Shown: positions 1-6,432, numbered from the stretch's first letter. The stretch is 28,432 nucleotides of DNA from Prevotellaceae bacterium UBA4336 (GCA_002394305.1 DGTM01000051.1:82600-111031), one strand, 5' to 3'. The notes: a model not told the origin generated them from the letters alone. Numbers and translations are program-made.

Positions 1-575
1 CCCAGGGCCTTGTGGATGAGCTTCTGCACGATGCCGCGGCTCATGCCCTGCGGCATGCCGTCGGCCAGACGGCCATATATATAAGGTATCTCCAGCCCCT
101 TGATGCAATAGTGCAGGATGTCGGAGCTGAGGGGGATGCTGTCTATCTCGAACCGTCCTTGCTGCACGCCCTCGGCCATGATGGCTGCGAAGAGCCGTTG
201 CTCCACGCGGTCGAAGTTCTTGCGCACCTTCTCCACCATGATGATGTTGCGGAAAAACTCGGCACGCAGGTTGCCGTTGCGTTGCACCGCCTCCTTTATC
301 ATGCTGAGGTGCGTGTAGATGATTTCCACCAGCTTGTCCTCGGGCTCCATAGGCTGCTGCGCCACCTCGTTCATCCTCCCGGCCATGCGTTCCAGCTCGC
401 CTTCGATGACAGCCCAGTAAATCTCCTCCTTATTCTTGAAATAGGTGTAGAGTGTGCGCCGACCCTTGCCCGATGCCTGGGCAATGTCGTTCATAGTGGT
501 ATTCTCCAGCCCGTTCTTTGCAAAGAGCTGACGGGCCACGTCCACAAGTTTGTTTCTCGTCTTTACTACTGCCAT
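1..575 (-). CDS. TetR/AcrR-family transcriptional regulator (C-terminus cut by window edge)
   Basis: Reading left from the ATG at 575, 191 codons are present before the window ends. The N-terminal part is a standard TetR DNA-binding domain: a first helix (NKLVDVARQLFAKNG), then TTMNDIAQASGKGRRTLYTY as the helix-turn-helix, followed by FKNKEEIYWAVIEGEL. The remainder is the helical ligand-binding and dimer domain, which is not conserved enough to name a ligand. TetR proteins are usually repressors that bind palindromes at their own or a neighbouring promoter. Here a TAnnTTTG promoter element lies a few bases upstream of the start, so the leader must be very short, and two inverted repeats lie just upstream. 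The regulated neighbour is probably outside the window to the left. Family confident, role unknown. Confidence 0.88.
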   Translation of the reverse strand, partial: MAVVKTRNKLVDVARQLFAKNGLENTTMNDIAQASGKGRRTLYTYFKNKEEIYWAVIEGELERMAGRMNEVAQQPMEPEDKLVEIIYTHLSMIKEAVQRNGNLRAEFFRNIIMVEKVRKNFDRVEQRLFAAIMAEGVQQGRFEIDSIPLSSDILHYCIKGLEIPYIYGRLADGMPQGMSRGIVQKLIHKAL

Positions 576-583
576 AGCGAAGG

Positions 584-656
584 CAAAGTTAGCACAATTC
601 TTTTGATTTGTGCAATTCCTGAGTGTTAAAAATGCACAAACACCCCTGATTTGTGC
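584..656 (-). promoter_or_regulatory. TetR gene promoter with two inverted-repeat operator candidates
   Basis: On the minus strand TAACTTTG (584-591) fits the Bacteroidetes -7 element TAnnTTTG. Immediately upstream are two inverted repeats sharing the half-site GCACAA: 592-597 with 608-613, and a perfect 7-bp pair GCACAAA/TTTGTGC at 634-640 and 650-656. Their centres are about 42 bp apart. The position suggests autorepression by the TetR protein; this is inference. Confidence 0.5.
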
Positions 657-705
657 CAAAAGACATAAAAAAGGGGGCAAAACAATGAATTTTGAATGTA
701 ATAAT

Positions 706-736
706 TTTGTGTTTTGAATAAAATGTCGTACCTTTG
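706..736 (+). promoter_or_regulatory. Promoter of the initiator tRNA gene
   Basis: TTTG at 706-709, a 19-bp spacer, and TACCTTTG at 729-736 match the Bacteroidetes primary sigma-factor consensus. Transcription should start near 741-744, about 15-18 bases before the tRNA. Confidence 0.72.
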
Positions 737-758
737 CACCCACAAAACGAAAAAACAT

Positions 759-831
759 CGCGGGGTGGAGCAGTTGGTAGCTCGCCAGGCTCATAACCTG
801 GAGGTCGCTCGTTCGAGTCGGGCTCCCGCAA
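759..831 (+). tRNA. Initiator tRNA-fMet (CAT anticodon)
   Basis: A complete cloverleaf can be drawn. The acceptor stem is 759-765 with 824-830, the D stem GAGC/GCTC, the anticodon stem 785-789 with 797-801 and anticodon CAT at 792-794, and the T stem 807-811 with 819-823 around loop TTCGAGT. The first acceptor pair is C1-A72, a mismatch, and the D stem has A11-T24; both mark initiator tRNAs. The 3' CCA is not encoded (CAA follows the discriminator A). The anticodon stem reads CCAGG/CCTGG, so the first of the three conserved initiator G-C pairs is A-T. Confidence 0.95.
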
Positions 832-843
832 CAAGAGGGTGGT

Positions 844-881
844 GACAATCCGGTAGCTTCGTGCTCCGGGTTGTCTTTTTT
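844..881 (+). terminator. Intrinsic terminator of the tRNA gene
   Basis: A 10-bp stem, GACAATCCGG (844-853) with CCGGGTTGTC (866-875) containing one G-T pair, is followed by six T residues (876-881). It sits 13 bases after the tRNA and before the convergent end of the EamA transporter. Confidence 0.85.
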
Positions 882-909
882 GTGTGGAAGGAGGCTATTC
901 AGCTCCCGT

Positions 910-1842
910 TTATGATTTCCATCGCCAAGTTTTCCTGACGATAGCGGTTAATGCATGGCGGACTGTACGCAAGTGGAAGTTTTTGCCCAGCACTATCAGA
1001 AGTACGGCTGAAAGGATGAGCACGATGCCGACGAGGAGACGGAAGGTGAGCGATTCGCCAAACACCATCACGCCAATGGCAACCGCCGTCAATGGCTCCA
1101 GGGCGCCCATGATGGCTGTGGGCGTGGCTCCCACCTCATGGACGGCAACAGTCATCAACACAAGCGAAAGGACCGTTGGCACCAGCCCCAGCCAGCAGGC
1201 AAAGAACCATGCACGCGGCGACGGCGGCAACATCAGGTGCAGGTCGGGCGAGGTGAACGAATAGGCCAGCAGCGAAAGCATGCATATCAGCAGGACGTAG
1301 AACGTGAGCTTCAGCGATGACATGCGGATGCTCGACTGGTTGACCACCACGATATAGACGGCGTATGTCAGCGACGACACCATGACCAGAAGGACGCCCA
1401 TCGCGCTGACAGGCACGCCTGCATCACCTTTGTACAGCAAGCCGATGCCCGCTAAGGCGAGGGTGATGGCCGCAACCGTTGAAGCCGTGACCTTCTCCCT
1501 GAAGCACGTAGCCATGATGACAGCCACCATCACGGGATAGACGAACAGAATGGTGGAGGCAATGCCGGCGTCCATGAACCGGAAGCTCTGGTAGTACGTG
1601 ATGCTCGATGCAGCAAAGAGCAGTCCGAGCGAGCCAAGCGTCTTCAGTTCTCTGCCGCTAATCTTGAATGATTTACGCTCTGCAAGCAACATGACAGCCA
1701 GCATCAGCACTGCCATGGAGAAACGGTAGAAGAGTACGGACGACGTGTTCACGCCCTCCTCGTAAAGCGGCAAGGCCCCGAACGGGTTGGTACCATAACA
1801 GACCGCCGCCAGTATGCCGCAGATAATTCCTTTATGCTTCAT
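910..1842 (-). CDS. EamA/DMT-superfamily inner-membrane transporter
   Basis: The protein of 310 residues has about ten hydrophobic segments and two tandem EamA domains (about residues 5-135 and 150-285), the usual size and layout for drug/metabolite transporter-superfamily permeases. The N-terminus KGIICGILAAVCYGTNPFGAL and the second-half motif ATPTAIMGALEPLTAVAIG are typical of the family. Substrates vary widely (amino acids, nucleosides, metabolites) and none can be named from sequence. Its ATG overlaps the stop of the upstream 33-residue peptide as ATGA, indicating translational coupling in one transcript from the promoter at 2072-2103. The C-terminus is basic (RTVRHALTAIVRKTWRWKS), which suggests it is cytoplasmic. 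Confidence 0.9.
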   Translation of the reverse strand: MKHKGIICGILAAVCYGTNPFGALPLYEEGVNTSSVLFYRFSMAVLMLAVMLLAERKSFKISGRELKTLGSLGLLFAASSITYYQSFRFMDAGIASTILFVYPVMVAVIMATCFREKVTASTVAAITLALAGIGLLYKGDAGVPVSAMGVLLVMVSSLTYAVYIVVVNQSSIRMSSLKLTFYVLLICMLSLLAYSFTSPDLHLMLPPSPRAWFFACWLGLVPTVLSLVLMTVAVHEVGATPTAIMGALEPLTAVAIGVMVFGESLTFRLLVGIVLILSAVLLIVLGKNFHLRTVRHALTAIVRKTWRWKS

Positions 1843-1940
1843 TTTCCTGCCTCATGGATGAGGCTCACGATAGAAACGAGTACGCCCAACACGCCTACGA
1901 GCAGGCAGATTAGGTCAAAGTTCTCTTTTGTCCAAGACAT
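1839..1940 (-). CDS. 33-residue single-span membrane peptide, coupled to the EamA transporter
   Basis: The frame starts at the ATG at 1940 and encodes a charged N-terminus (MSWTKENFD), one hydrophobic stretch (LICLLVGVLGVLVSIVSLI) and a short polar tail (HEAGK). The TGA stop overlaps the transporter ATG in the sequence ATGA. The composition, a clean transmembrane helix with short polar ends, and the overlap with the next start argue for a real small gene. It lies in the leader of the transporter mRNA, about 125 bases from the predicted transcription start. It could be an accessory subunit of the transporter or only a translational leader. I do not recognise the family. Confidence 0.6.
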   Translation of the reverse strand: MSWTKENFDLICLLVGVLGVLVSIVSLIHEAGK

Positions 1941-2028
1941 TATTGTTTCCAGACAGATGCCTGATTGTCTGTTGCCACATGATTAGCGGCTGGGCTATTC
2001 GGTCAAAGTCCTCCGTCTCTGCCTTCAT
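1915..2028 (-). CDS. Possible 37-residue small protein
   Basis: An ATG at 2028, about 40 bases after the predicted transcription start, opens a frame encoding MKAETEDFDRIAQPLIMW and a polar tail. It overlaps the first 26 bases of the 33-residue peptide in another frame. It is amphipathic, has no transmembrane segment and matches no family I can name. It would be the first cistron of the transcript, but the frame is short and could be chance. Confidence 0.25.
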   Translation of the reverse strand: MKAETEDFDRIAQPLIMWQQTIRHLSGNNNVLDKREL

Positions 2029-2071
2029 GTCGTTGTTTGGCGAAGTGGCGTTCAGGAAATGCCCGACGATG

Positions 2072-2103
2072 CAAAGGTACGGCTTTATTTTGGAAGCGCC
2101 AAA
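2072..2103 (-). promoter_or_regulatory. Promoter for the small peptide(s) and EamA transporter
   Basis: On the minus strand, TTTG (2100-2103), a 20-bp spacer and TACCTTTG (2072-2079) match the Bacteroidetes promoter consensus. Transcription should begin near 2065, leaving a leader of about 125 bases before the 33-residue frame. Confidence 0.72.
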
Positions 2104-2255
2104 CTTATCAGAAGAAAAAGAATCGGTGCTGCTGCCCCGCCACGGTGTTTTCCTGCCGGCGACACACAAGGGCATCCAGGGGAAGGCATCCATCTGCGGT
2201 GAAGGCGGGTCCCAAATCAGGGACTCCGGGGCAACAAATCTCTTGCCGCAGGGTG

Positions 2256-2389
2256 CAAAACTATTTCAGAGCCTTGGAAATATATTTTACTGGCTCTGAA
2301 ATATATTTCCAAGGCTTTGAAATATATTTCCGTGCCACGGAAAAAGTTTTTGTCCGTGGCGCGGAGGGAAAGTGTCCGTGTGGTGCGGA
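2256..2389. repeat. 21-bp-period palindrome array (locus A) with 22-bp flanking repeats
   Basis: Three copies of the 12-bp palindrome GAAATATATTTC (one ending in T) start at 2277, 2298 and 2319, exactly 21 bp apart. Degenerate copies sit in the same register at 2256 (9 of 12) and 2340 (8 of 12). Bases 2270-2287 and 2299-2316 form a perfect 18-bp inverted repeat with an 11-base loop. To the right, GTCCGTG recurs at 2352 and 2374 (22 bp apart), each followed by GCGGA. Much of the 2104-2436 gap is this element; I see no gene in it. A second copy lies at 12931-13256. Confidence 0.85.
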
Positions 2390-2436
2390 GAATCAGAAGC
2401 TTAGCCCGGGGGAAAGTGCGAGCGGGGTGTGCCGTC

Positions 2437-2931
2437 TCAGGCGTCGGCGAACACCTTGCCGTCGCCGAGCACGACCTGCAGCATGGTGTATTCGCTGTGG
2501 AAGTCGTGCTGCAGGCGGTCCAGGTAGCGAGCACTTTCCCACTTGCACATGGGCAGGTCGTGGAGCAGGCAGTTGCCGCAGGTCTGGGGGGTGGTGGCAG
2601 GCACTTCGGTCTGCTCGAGCACCCATTGTAGGCAGCGGATGGTGAGGCGTCGCATGTCCTCTGCGGTGTATGTGCCCGTCATGATGACGTACATACCCGT
2701 CAGGCACCCCATTGGGCCCACGTACACGACGTCGTCCTTCACCTCGCTGTTGCGCAGCCACGTAGCCATCAGGTGCTCCATGCTGTGCATGGCGGCGGGG
2801 GCCACGGCAGGCTCGCGGTTGGGCTCGGTGATGCGGAGGTCGAAGGTGGTGAAGCCTTTGTCCCTGCGCGAGACGTAGATGCCGGGCTTGAGGCGGGTGT
2901 GGTCGATGGTGAAACTCGGTATGGCCTCCAT
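2437..2931 (-). CDS. luxS: S-ribosylhomocysteine lyase (autoinducer-2 synthase)
   Basis: LuxS cleaves S-ribosylhomocysteine to homocysteine and 4,5-dihydroxy-2,3-pentanedione, the precursor of autoinducer-2, in the activated methyl cycle in the cytoplasm. The 164-residue length is typical. The metal site is visible as HSMEH (His49, Glu52, His53) plus Cys118 in TCGN, and the catalytic cysteine as Cys76 in PMGCLTGMY. The N-terminus PSFTIDHTRLKPGIYV is also characteristic. Start and upstream stop overlap as TGATG with the ABM-domain gene, so the two are cotranslated. A palindrome array (2256-2389) lies downstream and may serve as an mRNA 3' end. Identification is firm. Confidence 0.97.
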   Translation of the reverse strand: MEAIPSFTIDHTRLKPGIYVSRRDKGFTTFDLRITEPNREPAVAPAAMHSMEHLMATWLRNSEVKDDVVYVGPMGCLTGMYVIMTGTYTAEDMRRLTIRCLQWVLEQTEVPATTPQTCGNCLLHDLPMCKWESARYLDRLQHDFHSEYTMLQVVLGDGKVFADA

Positions 2932-3206
2932 CAGAATTCCAGCTTTTCAATCTTCATCTCGCCGCAGCTCTCGATGATGCCGACGCACTCCTTGAACTCG
3001 GGTGTGGCGGCATGACGGGCAAGCACCTCCTCGTTTTCCCATGTCTCGCAGATCATGAAGATGTCCTTGCGTGTTGCGCTCTCGAATACGTCGTACGCAA
3101 TCATGCCCTCGTGCTTCTGGGTTTTTGCTGTGAGCAGGATGGCGGCTTCGAGTGCCTCGTTGTACTTGCCTCTTTTGGCTTGGAAGAAACAGTTAAGTCT
3201 TAACAT
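2931..3206 (-). CDS. ABM-domain (antibiotic biosynthesis monooxygenase-like) small protein
   Basis: The 91-residue protein has the pattern of a dimeric alpha/beta-barrel ABM domain: a first strand (MLRLNCFFQAKRGK), a helix, YDVFESATRKDIFMICETWENEEVL and a helix beginning ARHAATPEF. Members include YgiN-type quinol monooxygenases, haem-degrading enzymes and the AI-2 processing protein LsrG. The stop codon overlaps the luxS start by one base (TGATG), so it probably forms a two-gene operon with luxS. That makes a role around AI-2 or the DPD product attractive, but this is inference from position. No catalytic residues are diagnostic. Confidence 0.82.
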   Translation of the reverse strand: MLRLNCFFQAKRGKYNEALEAAILLTAKTQKHEGMIAYDVFESATRKDIFMICETWENEEVLARHAATPEFKECVGIIESCGEMKIEKLEF

Positions 3207-3420
3207 AGGTTTAGAATTTAAAATTAAAAATGAAAAATTAAAAGTTAAAAATTGATTGTGGGGGGCTTTTGGGGGTTAGAGGTTAGGGATTAGTGGTTAG
3301 GGGCAAGGGGCAAGAGGATTGCTTGGGATGCTGGGGGTGTGGGGTTTTCAGTGAGTAGTGGTATTCTCTAACCTCTAACCTCTAACCACTAACCGCTAAA
3401 AATCCACTAACCTCTAACCA
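3207..3420. repeat. AT-rich words and (C)TAACC-type repeats between lpxB and the ABM-luxS operon
   Basis: Directly upstream of the ABM gene (3213-3252) is a run of ATTAAAAAT-like words, giving its mRNA an A/T-rich leader. Further along, GGTTAGAGGTTAG-type repeats (about 3274-3303) are complementary to CTAACCTCTAACC repeats (about 3367-3420) and could form a long imperfect hairpin. The CTAACC block runs into the end of lpxB. No TAnnTTTG element is evident here, so the operon promoter is not located. Confidence 0.65.
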
Positions 3421-4622
3421 CTAAAAATCCTTTCCACGATTATCTTTGCTGCTCTCTTAGGTGCTCCGGGGGAGCCCAGGCGGGCTGCCATGCGTTCGTA
3501 GCCGCGCAGCTGTGCCTCCCTTGCGCTGCCGCCGGGCAGGATGGCGGCGAGGTGGCGGCGGACGTTCTCGGGCGTCATCTGTTCAGCCACAAGCTCGGGC
3601 ACGACCTCTTCGCCTGCCACGAGGTTGACGAGCGATATGTAGGGAACTTTCAGGAAGAGCCGACGGGCCAGGGATGCCAGCCGGCCGGCCTTCATGTGGT
3701 AGCACACTACCTGCGGCACGCCCATCAGAGCCGTCTCGAGGGTCGCTGTGCCGCTGGTGACGAGTGCCGCCGTGCTGTGCTGCAGAAGGCGGAGGGTCTG
3801 ACCGCTGACCACCCGCCACCCGCCATTGACTATTGAGGATTGGAGGTTGCCCTGCTTGTCTCCTCCCCTTTGGGGGAGGCCGGGAGAGGGGCTATAGACC
3901 GCTTCGTCGAGGCCCGGGGCGGCGGCAACCACCAGCTGATAGTCGTCGGCGAAGGGCGCTGCGGCTTGAAGCATGCGGGGCAGGTTGCTGCGAATCTCCT
4001 GCTTGCGGCTGCCGGGCAGCAGGGCGATGATGGGCCGGGAGCCTCCCTGGTCCTCCCCTAAAGCGAGGGAGGCCTCCCCTTTTAAGGGGGATTTAGAGTG
4101 GCTCTTGGTCCACTCTGCCACCTCGTCGACCGTTGGGTTGCCGACGTAGTGGATGGGGTAGTGGTGCTTCTCCTGGTAGTACTGAACCTCGAAGGGCAGG
4201 ATGCTCAGCAGACAGTCCACGTCGCGCCTGATGTCCTTGATGCGGTGCTCCTTCCATGCCCATATCTTGGGCGAGATGTAGTAGAAGACGGGGATGCGCG
4301 TGTGCTGCTTGACGTAGCGTGCTATCTTCAGGTTGAAGCCGGGATAGTCCACGAGGATGACCGCATCGGGCTGCCAGGCGAGGATGTCCCTCTGGCAGCG
4401 CCTCATGCCCCGCACGATGGTGGGCAGGTGCATGAGGACCGGGATGAAACCCATGTAGGCAAGGTCGCGGTAGTGCTGCACCAGCTCCCCGCCCTCGGCC
4501 TTCATCATGTCGCCGCCGAAACAGCGGAAGCTCGCCCCGGGGTCTTCGTCCCTGAGCGCCGCCATCAGTCGGCTTGCATGCAAGTCTCCGCTGGCCTCTC
4601 CTGCTATGAGGTAGTATTTCAT
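3414..4622 (-). CDS. lpxB: Lipid-A-disaccharide synthase
   Basis: LpxB (GT19) condenses UDP-2,3-diacylglucosamine with lipid X to make the lipid A disaccharide at the inner membrane. The 402-residue protein shows GEASGDLHASRL at 8-19, VDYPGFNLKIARYVK at 91-105, YYISPKIWAWK at 114-124, LLPGSRKQEI at 201-210 and LVTSGTATLETALMGVPQVV near 287-306, all hallmark segments. Two stretches are not typical: about 174-196 and 243-270, both rich in Ser, Pro and Gly and encoded by palindromic repeat DNA. They fall in variable loops and do not interrupt the motifs, so the enzyme is probably active. The stop codon lies in a TAACC repeat. The ATG is 16 bases past the surE stop, suggesting a surE-lpxB operon. 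Confidence 0.95.
   Translation of the reverse strand: MKYYLIAGEASGDLHASRLMAALRDEDPGASFRCFGGDMMKAEGGELVQHYRDLAYMGFIPVLMHLPTIVRGMRRCQRDILAWQPDAVILVDYPGFNLKIARYVKQHTRIPVFYYISPKIWAWKEHRIKDIRRDVDCLLSILPFEVQYYQEKHHYPIHYVGNPTVDEVAEWTKSHSKSPLKGEASLALGEDQGGSRPIIALLPGSRKQEIRSNLPRMLQAAAPFADDYQLVVAAAPGLDEAVYSPSPGLPQRGGDKQGNLQSSIVNGGWRVVSGQTLRLLQHSTAALVTSGTATLETALMGVPQVVCYHMKAGRLASLARRLFLKVPYISLVNLVAGEEVVPELVAEQMTPENVRRHLAAILPGGSAREAQLRGYERMAARLGSPGAPKRAAKIIVERIFSG
3858..3891. repeat. GC-rich palindromic element inside lpxB (second insert)
   Basis: A CTCCTCCCC-TTT-GGGGGAGG palindrome followed by CGGGAGAGGGGC. On the coding strand it encodes SPSPGLPQRGGDK in frame, between the domains around LpxB residues 244 and 256. 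It is related to the CCCCTCC-N3-GGAGGGG elements in the OPT transporter and the surface proteins. Next to it (3800-3850) further repeat-like DNA encodes SSIVNGGWRVVSGQ. Confidence 0.7.
4041..4104. repeat. GC-rich palindromic element inside lpxB (first insert)
   Basis: Two adjacent palindromic blocks: GCCTCCCTGGTCCTCCCC with GCGAGGGAGGC, then CCTCCCCTTTTAAGGGGG. They are read in frame as a Ser/Lys/Gly-rich stretch (SHSKSPLKGEASLALGED, about LpxB 174-191), just before the conserved PIIALLPGSRKQEI segment. Confidence 0.68.
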
Positions 4623-4638
4623 CGCTTGCGGTTAGGGG

Positions 4639-5427
4639 TTAGAGGAATGTTTGTGATGCTCTCAGTTCTTCCAGCCAGGCACTCGCCGTCATGTCGAGCT
4701 GCAGGGGAGTGATGGAGGCGTAGCCGTGGTCGAGAGCCCAGTAGTCGGTGCCCTCGGCATCGGGCTCCAGGTTCTGGAAGTAGCCGGTCAGCCGGAAGTC
4801 TCCCTGGGTGATTGTCCGGCCCTGGAGCGTCGGTTCGCCTACTGGCTCCATTTCCTTCATCCAGACGCCGCGGCTGGTGCGGCACACCTTCGTCCCCTTC
4901 AGTTCGTCCACCTCGGGGAAGTTCACGTTGAGCAGCACATCCTGCGGCAGTCCGTGCTCCAGGACGTAGCGTGCCGTGCTGAGGATGACCTGCCTGTAGG
5001 GAGCGAAGTTGCACTGCTGGCTGCGGGTGCGGAGGCTGTAGGCGATGGCCGGCACCTGCTTCATGCAGGCCTCGAGCGCCGCCCCGACGGTCCCGCTGTA
5101 GTGCAGGCTGATGGAGGCATTGTCGCCATGATTGATGCCGCTCACCACGAGGTCGGGCTTCCTGGGCACCAGGGCCTCCAAGGCCAGCTTCACACAGTCG
5201 GTGGGCGTGCCGCTGCACTGGTACTCCAGCAGCCCCTCCTCCTGCCGCAACAGCTTCACGGAGACACCGGTGATGGGCGATATGCAGCACGACGATGCGC
5301 TGCGCGGTCCGTCGGGTGCCACCACGATGACGTCGCCCAGGCTGTGCATCATGGCCGTCAGCACGTGGATGCCCTGTGCCTGCACGCCATCGTCGTTCGA
5401 AATGAGTATTAAGGGTCGGTTTGACAT
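4639..5427 (-). CDS. surE: 5'/3'-nucleotidase SurE
   Basis: SurE is a divalent-metal-dependent phosphatase acting on nucleoside monophosphates and is implicated in stress survival. The 262-residue protein begins with the signature LILISNDDGVQAQGI, in which the Asp-Asp pair (12-13) binds metal. VVAPDGPRSASS carries the conserved serine and SGINHGDNA the asparagine. An in-frame ATG at 5451 is rejected because it lies inside the -7 promoter element (5449-5456), so the start at 5427 is used. The TAA stop is formed by a TCTAACCCCTAACC repeat 16 bases before lpxB. Confidence 0.95.
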   Translation of the reverse strand: MSNRPLILISNDDGVQAQGIHVLTAMMHSLGDVIVVAPDGPRSASSCCISPITGVSVKLLRQEEGLLEYQCSGTPTDCVKLALEALVPRKPDLVVSGINHGDNASISLHYSGTVGAALEACMKQVPAIAYSLRTRSQQCNFAPYRQVILSTARYVLEHGLPQDVLLNVNFPEVDELKGTKVCRTSRGVWMKEMEPVGEPTLQGRTITQGDFRLTGYFQNLEPDAEGTDYWALDHGYASITPLQLDMTASAWLEELRASQTFL

Positions 5428-5448
5428 GGTTCTGTACGTTTTGCAGCG

Positions 5449-5456
5449 CAAAGGTA
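5449..5456 (-). promoter_or_regulatory. -7 promoter element of surE-lpxB
   Basis: TACCTTTG on the minus strand, about 22 bases before the surE ATG. No good TTTG is seen at the -33 position. It rules out the longer surE start. Confidence 0.62.
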
Positions 5457-5605
5457 ATTAAAAAAACTTAATTGGCAGAGCTATTTGAAAAGAATTTACT
5501 ACCTTCGCGCATAATTAGGCATAGGTTATCAACAAAAGGGGCAGACTTATCAACACTTCGGGCATTCTGCCGACAGGAAAGAGATCCCGTTTCGCATATT
5601 TTGCT
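5457..5605. other. surE/parA divergent intergenic region with DnaA-box-like nonamers
   Basis: An AT-rich stretch (5455-5474) is followed by two copies of TTATCAACA in the same orientation at 5526-5534 and 5547-5555, exactly 21 bp apart. Each differs by one base from the E. coli DnaA box TTATCCACA. GGCAGA/TCTGCC (5540-5545 and 5566-5571) form a small inverted repeat around the second box. All protein genes to the left are minus strand and the next five to the right are plus strand. This fits either a replication origin or DnaA control of parAB; neither is proved. Confidence 0.4.
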
Positions 5606-5613
5606 TACCTTTG
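5606..5613 (+). promoter_or_regulatory. -7 promoter element of parAB operon
   Basis: TACCTTTG, 30 bases before the parA ATG. A non-ATG start overlapping it is therefore excluded. The -33 region is weak. Confidence 0.62.
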
Positions 5614-5643
5614 CAAAATAAAACAACAAGGAAAGAAGTAAGT

Positions 5644-6408
5644 ATGAGCAAGACCATAGCCATCGTCAACCAAAAGGGAGGTGTGGGCAAGACCACAACC
5701 AGCATGAACCTCGCCGCCTCTCTTGCCACGCTCGAGAAGAAAGTGCTCCTCATCGATGCCGACCCGCAGGCCAACGCCTCCAGCGGCATGGGCGTCGACA
5801 CGAGCAAGATAGAGCACTCCATATATAATGCCTTGCTCGGGCAGGTGGACATTCGCGACATAATATACACCACGGACATCGAGGGGCTCGACATCGTTCC
5901 CTCGCACATCAACCTCGTAGGCGCCGAGATAGAGCTGCTGAACTTCAAGAACCAGGAGCGCATCCTCCGGAGCCTGCTGCAACCCATCGTGGCCGACTAC
6001 GACTACATCCTCATCGACTGCAGCCCCAGCCTCGGCCTCATCACGGTCAACGCCCTGACCGCAGCCGACAGCGTCATCATCCCCGTGCAGTGCGAGTACT
6101 TCGCCCTCGAGGGCATCAGCAAGCTGCTCAACACAATCAAGATCGTGAAGTCGCGCATGAACCCGCAGCTCGAGATAGAGGGATTCCTGCTCACCATGTA
6201 CGACAGCCGCCTGCGCCTCGCCAACCAAATCTACGAAGAGGTGCGCCGCCACTTCCGCGAGCTCGTCTTCAAGACCGTCATCCAGCGCAACGTCAAGCTC
6301 AGCGAGGCACCCAGCCACGGCGTGCCCGCCATCCTCTACGATGCCGATGCGGCAGGCTCGAAGGCGCATCTGGCGCTGGCACAGGAAATCATCGAGAAGA
6401 ACAAATAG
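5644..6408 (+). CDS. parA: ParA/Soj chromosome-partitioning ATPase
   Basis: ParA is a DNA-binding ATPase that moves ParB-parS complexes to segregate the chromosome. The 254-residue, short chromosomal type begins MSKTIAIVNQKGGVGKTT, with the deviant Walker A (KGGVGKTT), followed by VLLIDADPQANAS (Walker A') and YILIDCSPSLGLITVNAL (Walker B). There is no N-terminal HTH extension as in plasmid type Ia ParA. It heads a five-gene plus-strand run, with parB 24 bases downstream across a short TACACACACA direct repeat. Confidence 0.95.
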   Translation: MSKTIAIVNQKGGVGKTTTSMNLAASLATLEKKVLLIDADPQANASSGMGVDTSKIEHSIYNALLGQVDIRDIIYTTDIEGLDIVPSHINLVGAEIELLNFKNQERILRSLLQPIVADYDYILIDCSPSLGLITVNALTAADSVIIPVQCEYFALEGISKLLNTIKIVKSRMNPQLEIEGFLLTMYDSRLRLANQIYEEVRRHFRELVFKTVIQRNVKLSEAPSHGVPAILYDADAAGSKAHLALAQEIIEKNK

Positions 6409-6432
6409 TACACACACAAGTACACACACAGT

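Noticed and set aside
1928..2299. Plus-strand frame of 123 codons
   Set aside because: It runs antisense to the small peptides and their promoter and into the palindrome array; no family resemblance.
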